Origin: JBNPEO01 sp050490315
GTDB taxonomy: Bacteria > Actinomycetota > Actinomycetes > Actinomycetales > Micrococcaceae
Reading direction: 5' to 3'
Assembly: GCF_050490315.1 (NCBI RefSeq)
Contig: NZ_JBNPEO010000011.1
Span: 29,721 to 93,720, forward strand
Length of the DNA: 64,000 nucleotides
Position numbers and translations under genes: made by a program
Shown here: positions 1-9,129 of the stretch, piece by piece
Position numbering within the stretch: the first letter of the stretch is position 1
How the letters are laid out: each line of letters begins with the position of its first letter
Notes under the pieces: model-generated
The model's input: only the letters and a program-made list of their open reading frames with translations
Database searches by the model: none
What the model was told of the DNA's origin: nothing

Positions 1-480
1 GAGGCCAACCGTTGTGGTTTTGCCGTTGGTACCAGTGATCGTGAGCCATTCGGCCGTTTTGCGCCCCTCGCGAATACGCAAACGCCAGGCCAACTCAACA
101 TCGCCCCAAACAGCAATGTGACGCCTGGCAGCTTCTGCAAGGAGCGCTTGATCAGGGTGCCAGCCTGGTGAGGTGACCACAAGGTCCGGTGCTTGGGAAT
201 CCACCTCTGGCAAGGAAGCCACGGCTTCTTCGCCAAGCAGAACGTCTTGCGCGCCCACAATGCGGAGAGTGTCAGCGTGAGCCATTGCCTTTTCTGTGGT
301 GGCAGAGTCCACCACAACAACATGGGCACCAAGCTCAATCAGGGTGTCCGCTGCGGCAAACCCGGAAATACCGATGCCCGTTACAACTACTCGTAGCCCT
401 GCCCAATCAGCGTCCCAAGACGTCAATGAGGCTAGGCGCGTATCGAGCGCTTCTTGGGCTTCCAAATCTCTCTGTGTCAC
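1..480 (-). CDS. murD: UDP-N-acetylmuramoylalanine--D-glutamate ligase, N-terminal part (runs off left edge)
   Basis: MurD adds D-glutamate to UDP-MurNAc-L-Ala in the cytoplasm. Only the first ~160 residues are present. Translating the minus strand from a GTG at 480 gives a dinucleotide-binding start (VVVTGIGISGFAAADTL, about residues 33-49) and, near the window edge, the Mur ligase ATP loop TGTNGKTTT. The GTG overlaps the mraY stop codon (GTGA), the usual arrangement for translational coupling in this operon. The gene is open at the edge, so the C-terminal domain cannot be judged. Identity is firm from the loop plus the position directly after mraY. Confidence 0.93.
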   Translation of the reverse strand, partial: MTQRDLEAQEALDTRLASLTSWDADWAGLRVVVTGIGISGFAAADTLIELGAHVVVVDSATTEKAMAHADTLRIVGAQDVLLGEEAVASLPEVDSQAPDLVVTSPGWHPDQALLAEAARRHIAVWGDVELAWRLRIREGRKTAEWLTITGTNGKTTTVGL

Positions 481-1586
481 AGTCCAACAACCCATTCGGC
501 GTAGAAGATTCCCAAACCAACGGCAACAAAGAGCCCACACAGGATCCAGAATCGGACCACAACCGTAACCTCAGCCCAGCCTTTGAGCTCAAAGTGGTGC
601 TGTAGTGGCGCCATCTTGAACACTCGCTTGCCGCCGGAGATCTTGAACCAACCGACTTGGATGATGACCGAGAGAGTGATGAGAACAAAAAGGCCACCGA
701 TAACAAACAACAAGATTTCGGTACGGCTCAGGATGGCGAAACCAGCCACAGCGGCCCCAATTGCGAGCGATCCCGTATCCCCCATAAAGATTTTCGCGGG
801 AGAGGTGTTCCACCAAAGGAAACCCACCAGAGCTGCACTCATAATTGCTGCGAGCAAGGCCAGATCCAAGGGGTCACGAACTGCGTAGCATGCGCCGCCC
901 GCTTGCCGGGGGGATCCACATGCTTGGTTGTTCTGCCAGATTCCCATGATCGTGTAGGCGGCAAAAACCATGATGGCAGCACCGGCAGCCAAGCCGTCCA
1001 AACCGTCAGTGAGGTTCACTCCATTAGAGGCCGCTGTAATGATCAAGTTGGACCAGATCACAAAGAGCACTGCTCCAAGCACGGATCCGCCGAAGGCCAA
1101 ATCCAGCCAAGGGATGTCGCGCACTAATGAAACGTGTGTTGAAGCCGGTGTGATTCCACGGTCGTCCGGGAATCCCAAGGCTAAGAGGGCAAAAATGATT
1201 CCGACTGCTGCCTGCAAAATAAGCTTGGCTTTGGCGTTGAGCCCAAGTGAGCGCTGCTTGGAAATCTTGATGAAGTCATCGAGGAAACCAACCAGCCCCA
1301 TCCCCACCATCAGGAACAACAAGAGCCCTGCAGAGGCCGTGGGACCTTCAAGCCGGGGGTTAATGAGCCACATAATCAAGTGGGTCAGGAAGTATGCCGC
1401 CACCACCGAGAGTACCCATACGGCCCCACCCATGGTGGGAGTTCCGCGTTTGGTGTGGTGTGACGTCGGTCCGTCATCACGAATGAACTGCCCATAGCCC
1501 TTGCGGACCAGAAGCTTGATAAAAAGTGGTGTCCCCACCAACCCAAATAGCAGTGCCAGCGCTGCGCCGGTCAAGAGTGCAATCAC
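477..1586 (-). CDS. mraY: Phospho-N-acetylmuramoyl-pentapeptide transferase
   Basis: Integral membrane enzyme (369 aa) that transfers phospho-MurNAc-pentapeptide to undecaprenyl phosphate, making lipid I. The family signatures are visible: GPTSHHTKRGTPTMGG (about residues 39-54), the loop DGLDGLAAG, and MGDTGSLAIG, with about ten hydrophobic segments between them. Length is normal for the family. The GTG start overlaps the murF stop (GTGA) and the stop overlaps the murD start, so murF, mraY and murD are probably translationally coupled. Confidence 0.97.
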   Translation of the reverse strand: MIALLTGAALALLFGLVGTPLFIKLLVRKGYGQFIRDDGPTSHHTKRGTPTMGGAVWVLSVVAAYFLTHLIMWLINPRLEGPTASAGLLLFLMVGMGLVGFLDDFIKISKQRSLGLNAKAKLILQAAVGIIFALLALGFPDDRGITPASTHVSLVRDIPWLDLAFGGSVLGAVLFVIWSNLIITAASNGVNLTDGLDGLAAGAAIMVFAAYTIMGIWQNNQACGSPRQAGGACYAVRDPLDLALLAAIMSAALVGFLWWNTSPAKIFMGDTGSLAIGAAVAGFAILSRTEILLFVIGGLFVLITLSVIIQVGWFKISGGKRVFKMAPLQHHFELKGWAEVTVVVRFWILCGLFVAVGLGIFYAEWVVGL

Positions 1587-3100
1587 AGTTGATCATTCCC
1601 TTCGTTGGCGGGTGCTTCAACACCGGGTTGCTGGTCGATGCTCTGTCCTGACAGAGCCTGTTTTGGTAATGCTATCTGATCACCTAGGAACCGCACCCCA
1701 ACACCGTTGGAGGACTTAAAAAGAACCAAATCTCCGCTTTCGAGTTGTTCGTCGAGGATTTCTTTAGCCTCTTCAACCGTGGCGGCGAAAAGCGCTTCGC
1801 TGCCCCACGATCCTTCTTGAATAGCGGAAATGTACAGGGGTCTTGCCGCCTGCCCGACCACCAAAAGTTTTGAGATGTTGAGCCTGACAACCTGGGTACC
1901 CACTGCGGCGTGTTCGCGGATTGACTCTTCGCCCAGTTCCAGCATGGCGCCCAGAACAGCCCAAGTGCGCCGTCCTCTACCTAGATCAGCCAAAGTCCGT
2001 AGCGCCGCCCGCATAGACTCAGGGTTGGCGTTGTACGCGTCGTTGATGATCGTCACGCCGTCGCCACGTTCAGTTCTCTCCATCCGCCAGCGGCTCGCAG
2101 CGCTTTGAGTGTTCAACGCAGCCACAATAACGCTGTGCTCCACCCCAGCTGCACTTGCGGCACTAGCAGCGGCCAACAAGTTGGTGACGTGATGGGCACC
2201 AATAAGTCTGGCGGAAACCGGGAATCGTTCTCCCATGGCGAACTGCAGCTCAAACTCGGGATAACCCTCAGCATTCGTCGCCGGATCAATGGCCCGCACG
2301 GTGTCTGCAGTAGCTTCCGGACTCCCAAGTGCAGTAAACCCAAGCACGCGCCCAACAGCACGTGATCGCATGGCCGCTACCCGCGCGTCGTCCAGGTTCA
2401 GGACCACAGTTCCTTCTGGAGCAATCGCTTCTGCGAGCTCGCCTTTAGCTTTGGCAATGTTTTCCACGCCGCCAAATTCTCCAGCGTGAGCTGTGCCAAC
2501 GCCCAGCACAACACCAATATCGGGCTTGACCATGGCGGCTAGATAAGAAATATGACCAATGGAGGTGGCGCCCATCTCGATGACCAAGAATCGTGTGGAT
2601 TCATCAGCCATAAAAACTGTGAGGGGTACACCCACCTCGCCGTTGTATGAGCCCTGCGGTGCCACCGTCTTGGCTACTGAACCAAAAATGCCAGCTAGTA
2701 AATCCTTCGTGGTGGTCTTACCGGCTGATCCGGTAATTCCCACCACCGTAAAATCATGCCCCTGAGCAGAACGAGCGGTGCGGATCCGTTGGACCGATGC
2801 ACTGGCGAGGGCGCCCATCGCCAACACAGCATCCGGAACAATAACAGTCGGATACGGAGCACCTGAGGGATCGAGAACTTGGCGTTCGCCCAGGACCAGA
2901 GTGGCACCGTTGGTCATCGCTGCGCCAATAAAGTCGTGTCCGTCAGCGTGTTCGCCCGGCTTAGCAACGTAGAGGCTGCCATTGGTAGCTTCGCGTGAGT
3001 CTGTGACCACGTTTTGGGGCGTGAGGAGCTCGATACCCTCAACAGGGCTGAGCGTTCCACCGGTAATGTGGGCGATTTCTTGCGCTGTAAATTGAATCAT
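1583..3100 (-). CDS. murF: UDP-MurNAc-tripeptide--D-alanyl-D-alanine ligase
   Basis: MurF (505 aa) adds D-Ala-D-Ala to the UDP-MurNAc-tripeptide, the last cytoplasmic step before MraY. The ATP loop GITGSAGKTTTKDLL lies near residue 120, followed by the central-domain motif EMGATSIGHI and the C-terminal-domain NDAYNANPESMRAAL. The N-terminal substrate domain is complete. ATG start six bases after the murE stop; its own stop overlaps mraY. The last ~25 residues are a low-complexity tail. Confidence 0.97.
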   Translation of the reverse strand: MIQFTAQEIAHITGGTLSPVEGIELLTPQNVVTDSREATNGSLYVAKPGEHADGHDFIGAAMTNGATLVLGERQVLDPSGAPYPTVIVPDAVLAMGALASASVQRIRTARSAQGHDFTVVGITGSAGKTTTKDLLAGIFGSVAKTVAPQGSYNGEVGVPLTVFMADESTRFLVIEMGATSIGHISYLAAMVKPDIGVVLGVGTAHAGEFGGVENIAKAKGELAEAIAPEGTVVLNLDDARVAAMRSRAVGRVLGFTALGSPEATADTVRAIDPATNAEGYPEFELQFAMGERFPVSARLIGAHHVTNLLAAASAASAAGVEHSVIVAALNTQSAASRWRMERTERGDGVTIINDAYNANPESMRAALRTLADLGRGRRTWAVLGAMLELGEESIREHAAVGTQVVRLNISKLLVVGQAARPLYISAIQEGSWGSEALFAATVEEAKEILDEQLESGDLVLFKSSNGVGVRFLGDQIALPKQALSGQSIDQQPGVEAPANEGNDQL

Positions 3101-3106
3101 CTCGGT

Positions 3107-4726
3107 TTAGGAGCCTAACGTCTCGGCGGAGGAAGCGTTGAATCCAAATGCTGTCAAGGCATTACGAAGTTCGGCGCGGTCATCAAGGGGAAGGTTCACA
3201 CCTTTGACCTCTTGCCACACCTCATGGCCACGTCCGGCAACCAAAATGGTGTCCTTGGCGGTGGCAAGTTCAACGGCACGGCGGATGGCATCCTTACGTG
3301 GTGAAACTTCCTCCACAACGCGGGGCACAGTCAGCTTTTCATTCGCCGCAATGGCGCCGGCCATCACATCTGCACGGATACTGGCCTCGTCTTCCTCGTG
3401 CGGGTCATCATCGGTGATGATGACCACGTCTGCGAGTTCGACGGCGATTGCACCCATTGTGGGTCGCTTACCTTGATCGCGTTGTCCTGTTGCCCCAAAT
3501 ACGACGATGACCCTTGAGCCTTCTTCGCCGGATCGAACAGCGCCAAGAGCGCGTGCCAAGGCGTCCGGGTTGTGAGCAAAATCAACAATGGCCGCGGGCG
3601 AAGTACCCACCATTTGCATCCGGCCAGGAACCTCCACAGTCAGTGGATCGTGAGTGTCCAAAGCTGTTTGGAGAGCCTGAAGGGGTACACCCGATTCGAG
3701 AACCATCTGGACAGCCAGTGCCGCATTGGCCACGTTGAAATTGCCGGGCAGGCCACTGTGGACCGCAAGGCTTTGACCGTCACGTTTTGTCAGAACAAAG
3801 TCTGTACCCAAGCCAGCGGCTTGTTGGCTGCTCAACTTCCAGTCGGCGTCGTAAGTGTTTTCTGACGCTACCGAAACGGTAGTGACCGGAACACTAGCCT
3901 GCGTTGCAAGGCGCTGTCCCCATTCGTCGTCGACAAGAATCACTGCCCTGCCGGTATGTTCCGGGGTAAATAGCTCGGCCTTGGTGGCGAAGTACTCATC
4001 CATGGTGCCGTGGAGATCCAAATGGTCTTGGGTCAGATTGGTGAAACCCGCAACATCGAAGTGCACTCCATCCACACGGTGGTAGGACAAAGCGTGCGAG
4101 GAAACCTCCATGGAGGCCCCGTCAATACCGCGCTCTCGCATCAACGCCAGCAAGGCATGGACATCAGTGGACTCTGGAGTGGTCAACTTGCTGGGAATCG
4201 GTTCGCCCCCGGCAACGATCTCAATGGTGCCGATCAAACCGGTGGTTTTGCCCAGTGAACGCAAAAGAGAGTTCACAAAATAGCTAGTGGTGGTTTTACC
4301 GTTGGTACCTGTCACAGCAAAAAGATCTGGACGGAGGACGCCTTCTGGCTGGCTGCCGTAGATAAGACCGGCCAACGGTCCGACGACGGCACGTACGTCC
4401 TCGGTCACAAGAACCGGCAGGGCAAAATCAGTATCAAGAGCCAGCGCACGAGCACCTGCTTGGTCGGTGAGCACAGCCGCTGCCCCCCGCTCGGCCGCCT
4501 GAGCAGCGAAGTCTGCACCGTGCCGGTTGGCGCCCGGCAGCGCAACGTACAAGTCACCCGGTTCAACACCACGCGAATCGCTCGTGATCCCCGTAACTTC
4601 GGCCGCACCCGGTGCAGGGACACTGAGCTGCTGGGCGATCTGTTCAAGAGAAACTTCGGTCCTGTTGGAAGGACGGAACGGTGAGCGTCCGCTCTGGCCG
4701 GACTCCCCGGACGATTGATCAGACAA
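3107..4726 (-). CDS. murE: UDP-MurNAc-tripeptide synthetase (probably L-lysine adding)
   Basis: MurE (539 aa) adds the third stem-peptide residue. The ATP loop VTGTNGKTTTSYFVNSLL is near residue 140, and all three Mur ligase domains are present. Where diaminopimelate-adding enzymes have DNPR, this protein has TDDDPHEEDEAS; the Arg that grips the extra carboxylate is missing. This fits a lysine-adding enzyme and the Lys-type wall of Arthrobacter relatives (inference). The start is a TTG with GGAG six bases upstream. The first ~20 residues are Ser/Gly-rich and poorly conserved in character, so the exact start is less certain. Confidence 0.95.
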   Translation of the reverse strand: MSDQSSGESGQSGRSPFRPSNRTEVSLEQIAQQLSVPAPGAAEVTGITSDSRGVEPGDLYVALPGANRHGADFAAQAAERGAAAVLTDQAGARALALDTDFALPVLVTEDVRAVVGPLAGLIYGSQPEGVLRPDLFAVTGTNGKTTTSYFVNSLLRSLGKTTGLIGTIEIVAGGEPIPSKLTTPESTDVHALLALMRERGIDGASMEVSSHALSYHRVDGVHFDVAGFTNLTQDHLDLHGTMDEYFATKAELFTPEHTGRAVILVDDEWGQRLATQASVPVTTVSVASENTYDADWKLSSQQAAGLGTDFVLTKRDGQSLAVHSGLPGNFNVANAALAVQMVLESGVPLQALQTALDTHDPLTVEVPGRMQMVGTSPAAIVDFAHNPDALARALGAVRSGEEGSRVIVVFGATGQRDQGKRPTMGAIAVELADVVIITDDDPHEEDEASIRADVMAGAIAANEKLTVPRVVEEVSPRKDAIRRAVELATAKDTILVAGRGHEVWQEVKGVNLPLDDRAELRNALTAFGFNASSAETLGS

Positions 4727-4818
4727 ATGACACTCCGTAGTACTAGTTTCTAGGCCGCTGGCAATACCAACGGTGTTCTGCCGCCGCAGGTTTGACGGCC
4801 AACCCCAATGCTTTCAGA

Positions 4819-6615
4819 TTACTTTGCGTACTGCGGCAAGTGCGCTGCCTTGCCGGTGGAAGGTGCAACGTTGTAGGTGCGGAGGACTTGGCTCATAACT
4901 GAACGGAACGTTGGGCCGTTGCTGATGCCATAAATGTCGCCCTTGGGACGCTGAACCACGATTTCTACAATAAACCTCGGGTCGTCCATTGGAGCCATAC
5001 CCACCATCGAAGCGGTGTATCCACAGAAGCCTGGCTGCCCGTTGTCGCACGGCGATTCCGAGGTTCCGGTTTTTGCACCGATCCGGTAGCCGTCGATTGC
5101 GGCTTCCTTGATCTCGCCCTCGGTCACGTTACTTTCCAAAATCGAGCGAACCTGCTTGGCCGTGGAATCGGAGACGATGGTTTGCGGGTCAGCCGCTGGA
5201 ACCTTCTCTTCGGTGCCATCTGGGTTGATGTATGAATCAATGAGGCGGGGCTGAAGCATCACACCGTTGTTTGCGATGCTTTGGTACGCACGGACGGTCT
5301 GCAAGGTTGTCTGTGAAACACCCTGGCCAAACAGCACTGTGTACTGCTGGCGGTCATCCCATTTGTCTGGCTTGGACAAGATGCCTTGACCAACACCCGG
5401 CAAGGGAATGTCTGGTGTTTTACCGATGCCAAACTTGCTGAGCCAGTCGTAACGCTGTTGACGGCTCAGCGCTTGGCCAGCCATGACGGTTCCGGTGTTC
5501 ATGGAGAACCCTAAGATGCCGGCCAATGTCCGCTTTTCAGTACCGTGCTCGAAGGCATCGCTGAAGGTCTGGCCATCCACGGTGTACGTGGGAGGAATAG
5601 TGTAGGTGGACAGCGGGGTAGCTTTGCCTTCTTCGATCAACGCGGAAGCGGTGAGAACTTTCTCCACCGAGCCGGGCTCATAGGCTGCCGTCACGGAACG
5701 CACACCGCGGTCTTCAGCCGCCACTTTGCCAGGATCGTTAGGGTCCGGTGAGTTGGTATCAGCAAGGGCTATCAAATTGCCGGTTTTGCTGTCCATAATC
5801 ACGATGCTGCCCCATTCAGCGTTCAGCTTGTCTACCTGAGTCTGAATAGCTTGTTGAGCAAAGTATTGAATGTCGCTGTTGAGCGTAAGCTTCACCGTCT
5901 TGCCATTTTCGGCTGGGGTCAACTTGTCCGGGGCTACCGGGATGACCAAACCGTCTGCGCCGATCTCATAGCTCCGCTCACCGGCTTTGCCTTTGAGCAC
6001 CGAGTCCTGAGTCTGCTCAATGCCTGCTTGACCCGTGGTGCCATCCTGCAGGAATCCAACCACGCCGCCAGCAACAGCACCGTTCGGGTAAACACGCTGG
6101 CTCACGCCGCTGGCTACAACACCTGGCACGTGGAGTGCCATGATGGCATCTGCCACATCCGGCTTGACATTGCGGGCCATAAGTTTGTAAGCGGATTCGC
6201 CAGTAGCTAGCTCTTTCACTTGGGCTGTTTCCATACCCAGCAATTTGGCCAAATCGCTCAAGCCTTGATCACGGCTAACCTCAAGCACCTCACCAGATTT
6301 GTCATCCTTGTGCGGGAACTCGGTGGTTTTGGTGTTGAGCGCCTGATCGATGGAGATGTCATAACGGATCACTGATGTGGCCAGAACAGTGCCCTTTTCG
6401 TCAACAATCTGTCCACGAGCGGCCGGAAGAATCATGCTTCGCGCCCGGTTGTTCTGCGCCGCTTCGGCTAATCCGCCAACGTCAAGGCCTTGAACCAAAA
6501 AAAGCTTGCCAGCTACGACCAGCAAGAGGGTGAGCATAATTGCCAAGCCCACCCGGAGGCGGCGAGTGGCGCCTGTGTTCCTCTGAGCTTTTGCCTTTTT
6601 GCTGCTCTGCGCCAC
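4819..6615 (-). CDS. ftsI: Class B penicillin-binding protein, septal transpeptidase (FtsI/PBP3)
   Basis: Septal peptidoglycan transpeptidase (598 aa) of the divisome. A short basic cytoplasmic tail and one membrane segment (about 22-42) precede the PBP dimerisation domain and the transpeptidase domain. Active-site motifs are in order: SVEK (Ser ~316), SMN (~371) and KTGTSE (~525). The start is GTG with GAGG eight bases upstream. It lies between the ftsL-like gene and murE, as usual in dcw clusters. Unlike many actinobacterial PBPs, no PASTA domain is seen at the C-terminus. Confidence 0.96.
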   Translation of the reverse strand: MAQSSKKAKAQRNTGATRRLRVGLAIMLTLLLVVAGKLFLVQGLDVGGLAEAAQNNRARSMILPAARGQIVDEKGTVLATSVIRYDISIDQALNTKTTEFPHKDDKSGEVLEVSRDQGLSDLAKLLGMETAQVKELATGESAYKLMARNVKPDVADAIMALHVPGVVASGVSQRVYPNGAVAGGVVGFLQDGTTGQAGIEQTQDSVLKGKAGERSYEIGADGLVIPVAPDKLTPAENGKTVKLTLNSDIQYFAQQAIQTQVDKLNAEWGSIVIMDSKTGNLIALADTNSPDPNDPGKVAAEDRGVRSVTAAYEPGSVEKVLTASALIEEGKATPLSTYTIPPTYTVDGQTFSDAFEHGTEKRTLAGILGFSMNTGTVMAGQALSRQQRYDWLSKFGIGKTPDIPLPGVGQGILSKPDKWDDRQQYTVLFGQGVSQTTLQTVRAYQSIANNGVMLQPRLIDSYINPDGTEEKVPAADPQTIVSDSTAKQVRSILESNVTEGEIKEAAIDGYRIGAKTGTSESPCDNGQPGFCGYTASMVGMAPMDDPRFIVEIVVQRPKGDIYGISNGPTFRSVMSQVLRTYNVAPSTGKAAHLPQYAK

Positions 6616-6664
6616 GTACTTACCTCATTGATCGTTGACCGGTTTACCCGGGCAGTTCACTTAC

Positions 6665-7327
6665 TCACTGACCTGGCGTTTTCTGCGCCGGAGCCGGAAT
6701 GGTGCCGCCGTTCAGCACCACGGGTGCTTTAGCTTCCGGAGCCTTAGCTGCTGGCGTTGCCACAGCTTCAGGAGTTGCGGCCGTCTGCTCAGCGGCAGCG
6801 GCCCGGTTCTCGATGGCCTCCTGAGCCGGAGCCGGGGGAACCACAGCAAGTTGGCCAGCCACTGCCGGAGCAGCGATGATGGCGCCCTTGTTGTTGTCAT
6901 CCTTGACCGCCGGAGCTGCCTTACCGCTTACAGCCAAGGTTTTAAGATCAATCTGACCCTGGACTGTCGAAGCAACCATTCCCAATTGTGAAGCCTTGGC
7001 CGCCAAATTCTGGGGAGCTTCGAAGTTTTGGACTTGCTGTGTCAGCTCTTGGTTCTGTTTGTTGAGCGAGGACTGCTCGGCCTTCAGCTCAACGAGTTGG
7101 TACTGACCTTTGGAAACCTGAATGTTGAGAACCAGTACTCCTAGAAGAGCCACAGCGAGCACTGCGAAGCAGAAGACCACAAACGGGGCGCGTTTGCGGC
7201 GCGGTGTGCTCTGCACCAGGGACAGCGGAGTGCGCTGACGCCGGGAAGGCGCTTGCGCAGCGCCAACCAATGATCGTGCGGTGTTACCCACAACAGACTG
7301 GAAGCTGTAGTTTGCTCCGGCGCTCAT
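6665..7327 (-). CDS. FtsL-like septum-formation membrane protein
   Basis: A 220-aa single-pass protein with a basic cytoplasmic N-terminus (~47 aa), one membrane helix (about 48-70), then a short heptad-rich stretch (about 72-105) typical of FtsL/DivIC. The last ~100 residues are Ala/Pro-rich and longer than in a minimal FtsL. Assignment rests on topology and position between rsmH and ftsI; sequence conservation in this family is low. Its ATG overlaps the rsmH stop codon (ATGA). By family, FtsL recruits FtsW/FtsI to the septum with FtsB and FtsQ. Confidence 0.8.
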   Translation of the reverse strand: MSAGANYSFQSVVGNTARSLVGAAQAPSRRQRTPLSLVQSTPRRKRAPFVVFCFAVLAVALLGVLVLNIQVSKGQYQLVELKAEQSSLNKQNQELTQQVQNFEAPQNLAAKASQLGMVASTVQGQIDLKTLAVSGKAAPAVKDDNNKGAIIAAPAVAGQLAVVPPAPAQEAIENRAAAAEQTAATPEAVATPAAKAPEAKAPVVLNGGTIPAPAQKTPGQ

Positions 7328-8322
7328 TTGGCCCTCCTGGCTTTGATACGTTCTACGGCGCGCAGACGAGCTGACGCGGCACGGGGATTCTCAGCAATTT
7401 CTGCCGCGGTGGGCACCTCGGTGCCTTTAGTGATGGTCTTGAGTTGTGCTTTGTGCTCTTCGAGTTCCACTGGAAACCCAAGGGGCGCCGAGGACTTGGA
7501 CCCTGCCGCGAAGACGCTCTTGACGATCTTGTCTTCGAGCGAGTGATAGGACATCACCACCACGCGTGCACCCAAGGCGATCGAGGCAACTGCAGCCGGG
7601 ACAGCACGCTCAAGAACGTCGAGCTCTTCGTTGACTTCGATACGCAAGGCTTGGAATGTTCGCTTGGCAGGGTGGCCCCCGGTGCGTGCGGCCGATGCGG
7701 GAACAACCGCCCGAATCACGTCAACGAGTTCGCCTGTGCCTTGGAACGGTTTGATCTCCCGAGCGGCAACAATGCGGTTGGCGATCCGGCCAGCGAACTT
7801 CTCTTCGCCCCACTTACGAATAATCCGAACGAGCTCTTCTTCGCTGTAGTTATTGACCACGTCAGCCGCTGTTTGCCCGCGACTGGTGTCCATTCGCATG
7901 TCCAGCGGGGCATCGTAGGAATAGGCAAATCCTCGGGTACGCTCATCCAGCTGCAGGGAGGAAACACCTAAGTCCATCAGGACTCCGTGCACTTGGTGAA
8001 GTCCGAGATCTTCGATCACGTCTCCAATTTCGTCATACACCGCGTGAACCAAGTCAATGCGGTCTTGAAACGGAGCAAGACGTTCGCCGGCCAAAGCAAG
8101 CGCTTCTTCATCCCTATCAATACCAATGAGCTGCAGATCAGGGTGCCGCTGCAAAAGTGCTTCGGAGTGACCACCCATGCCCAGAGTGGCATCAATAACA
8201 ACAGGGACTTCACCACGCTGGCGGGCAGCTTCGAAACCTGGTTCAAGAAGTTTGATGCAACGGTCTTTGAGTACGGGAACGTGACGCTCGGAGGTGGGCT
8301 TAGTGCCATCGCCTTCGACCAT
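7324..8322 (-). CDS. rsmH: 16S rRNA (cytosine(1402)-N4)-methyltransferase
   Basis: RsmH/MraW (332 aa) methylates N4 of C1402 in the ribosomal P site of 16S rRNA. The S-adenosylmethionine loop IDATLGMGGHSEALL is near residue 44, followed by GIDRDEEAL and the family block MDLGVSSLQLDERTRGF. The helical insert and the C-terminal MSYHSLEDKIVK are present, so the protein is complete. ATG start. It follows mraZ with a 213-base gap and overlaps the next gene by four bases. Confidence 0.96.
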   Translation of the reverse strand: MVEGDGTKPTSERHVPVLKDRCIKLLEPGFEAARQRGEVPVVIDATLGMGGHSEALLQRHPDLQLIGIDRDEEALALAGERLAPFQDRIDLVHAVYDEIGDVIEDLGLHQVHGVLMDLGVSSLQLDERTRGFAYSYDAPLDMRMDTSRGQTAADVVNNYSEEELVRIIRKWGEEKFAGRIANRIVAAREIKPFQGTGELVDVIRAVVPASAARTGGHPAKRTFQALRIEVNEELDVLERAVPAAVASIALGARVVVMSYHSLEDKIVKSVFAAGSKSSAPLGFPVELEEHKAQLKTITKGTEVPTAAEIAENPRAASARLRAVERIKARRAK

Positions 8323-8482
8323 GAAGTTTCCCCTTCCCGTACTTGTTCGTTACTGGCGTGGTGTTGATGATCCCTGCTGATGTTTCCTAGATCAGGTCCC
8401 CATCCGCGCCTAGAGTGCGTCCCGCCTGGCTCCGGGGAAGTGAAGCCAGGTTGGTGCAGTCTGGGCGGCTGGAGATCTCATC

Positions 8483-8500
8483 CAGGAACCTTGGTTCCTG
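8483..8500 (-). other. Short inverted repeat between mraZ and rsmH
   Basis: CAGGAACCTTGGTTCCTG can fold as a 7-bp stem with a CTTG loop. It lies 36 bases past the mraZ stop and about 160 bases before rsmH. No T-run follows on either strand, so it is not a standard intrinsic terminator. A processing or attenuation site is possible. The rest of the 8323-8535 gap shows no convincing gene. Confidence 0.35.
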
Positions 8501-8535
8501 AACCGGTTTCCACTGTGTTGTGGCCCGGCCACAAC

Positions 8536-8967
8536 TTAGAAGATTCCGGGAATCCCGTTGTCGTCCGTTTCGGAGAAGACGCTTTCCTTCTCCTCGAGGT
8601 AGTCAGTCCAAGCCTGCATATCCCAAATCTCGGCCCTGGATCCGGCTCCAATGACAGCCAGTTCCCTGCCCAGCCCGGCGTATGCACGCAATGCCGGCGG
8701 AATGGTGATGCGCCCTTGCTTGTCAGGTACCTCGTCAGAGGCTCCAGAGAGAAAAACTCGAATATAGTCACGGGCTTGCTTGGAGGAGATCGGAGCCTCC
8801 CGCATTTGCTCGTGAACTTTTTCAAATTCCCGCTGACTGAAGACGTAGATACAACGCTCCTGGCCTCTAGTGAGAACCAAACCGTTGGACAGTTCCTCGC
8901 GAAACTTGGCTGGCAGGATGATGCGTCCCTTTTCATCCAGACGTGGAGAATGCGTGCCAAGAAACAC
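8536..8967 (-). CDS. mraZ: Transcriptional regulator MraZ
   Basis: MraZ (143 aa) is a DNA-binding protein with two SpoVT/AbrB-like repeats and, by family, represses its own dcw operon. Both DxxxR signatures are present: DEKGR (residues 11-15) and DKQGR in the second half. The start is GTG, matching the conserved N-terminus FLGTHSPRLDEKGR. A purine-rich GGCGGTGGG lies upstream. It is the first gene of the minus-strand dcw run, and GTGG repeats that could be its binding site lie 45-95 bases upstream. Confidence 0.96.
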   Translation of the reverse strand: MFLGTHSPRLDEKGRIILPAKFREELSNGLVLTRGQERCIYVFSQREFEKVHEQMREAPISSKQARDYIRVFLSGASDEVPDKQGRITIPPALRAYAGLGRELAVIGAGSRAEIWDMQAWTDYLEEKESVFSETDDNGIPGIF

Positions 8968-9010
8968 GTACCCACCGCCGATCTGTTCAAAAGGGGGCTA
9001 CACGTACCCC

Positions 9011-9066
9011 GCGCTGCCACTACCCTCTTACATGCTCCACTTTACTCCACTTCGCACCACGGTCAA
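9011..9066 (-). promoter_or_regulatory. mraZ promoter with GTGG-repeat (MraZ-box type) operator
   Basis: On the minus strand, GTGG occurs at 9060, 9050 and 9040 in exact 10-base steps (GTGGTGCGAA, GTGGAGTAAA, GTGGAGCATG), with a fourth at 9020. Tandem G-rich repeats at one-turn spacing are the known form of MraZ operators. A -35-like TTGACC (9066-9061) and a -10-like TAAAGT (9044-9039), spaced 16 bases, bracket and overlap the repeats. MraZ binding would therefore block polymerase. The predicted leader before the GTG at 8967 is about 65 bases. Confidence 0.7.
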
Positions 9067-9129
9067 GACAAAAAAGCACTTCCGCAGGATGTGTTGGGAA
9101 TAAATTCCGCGTCACTGCAAGGAAATAGC

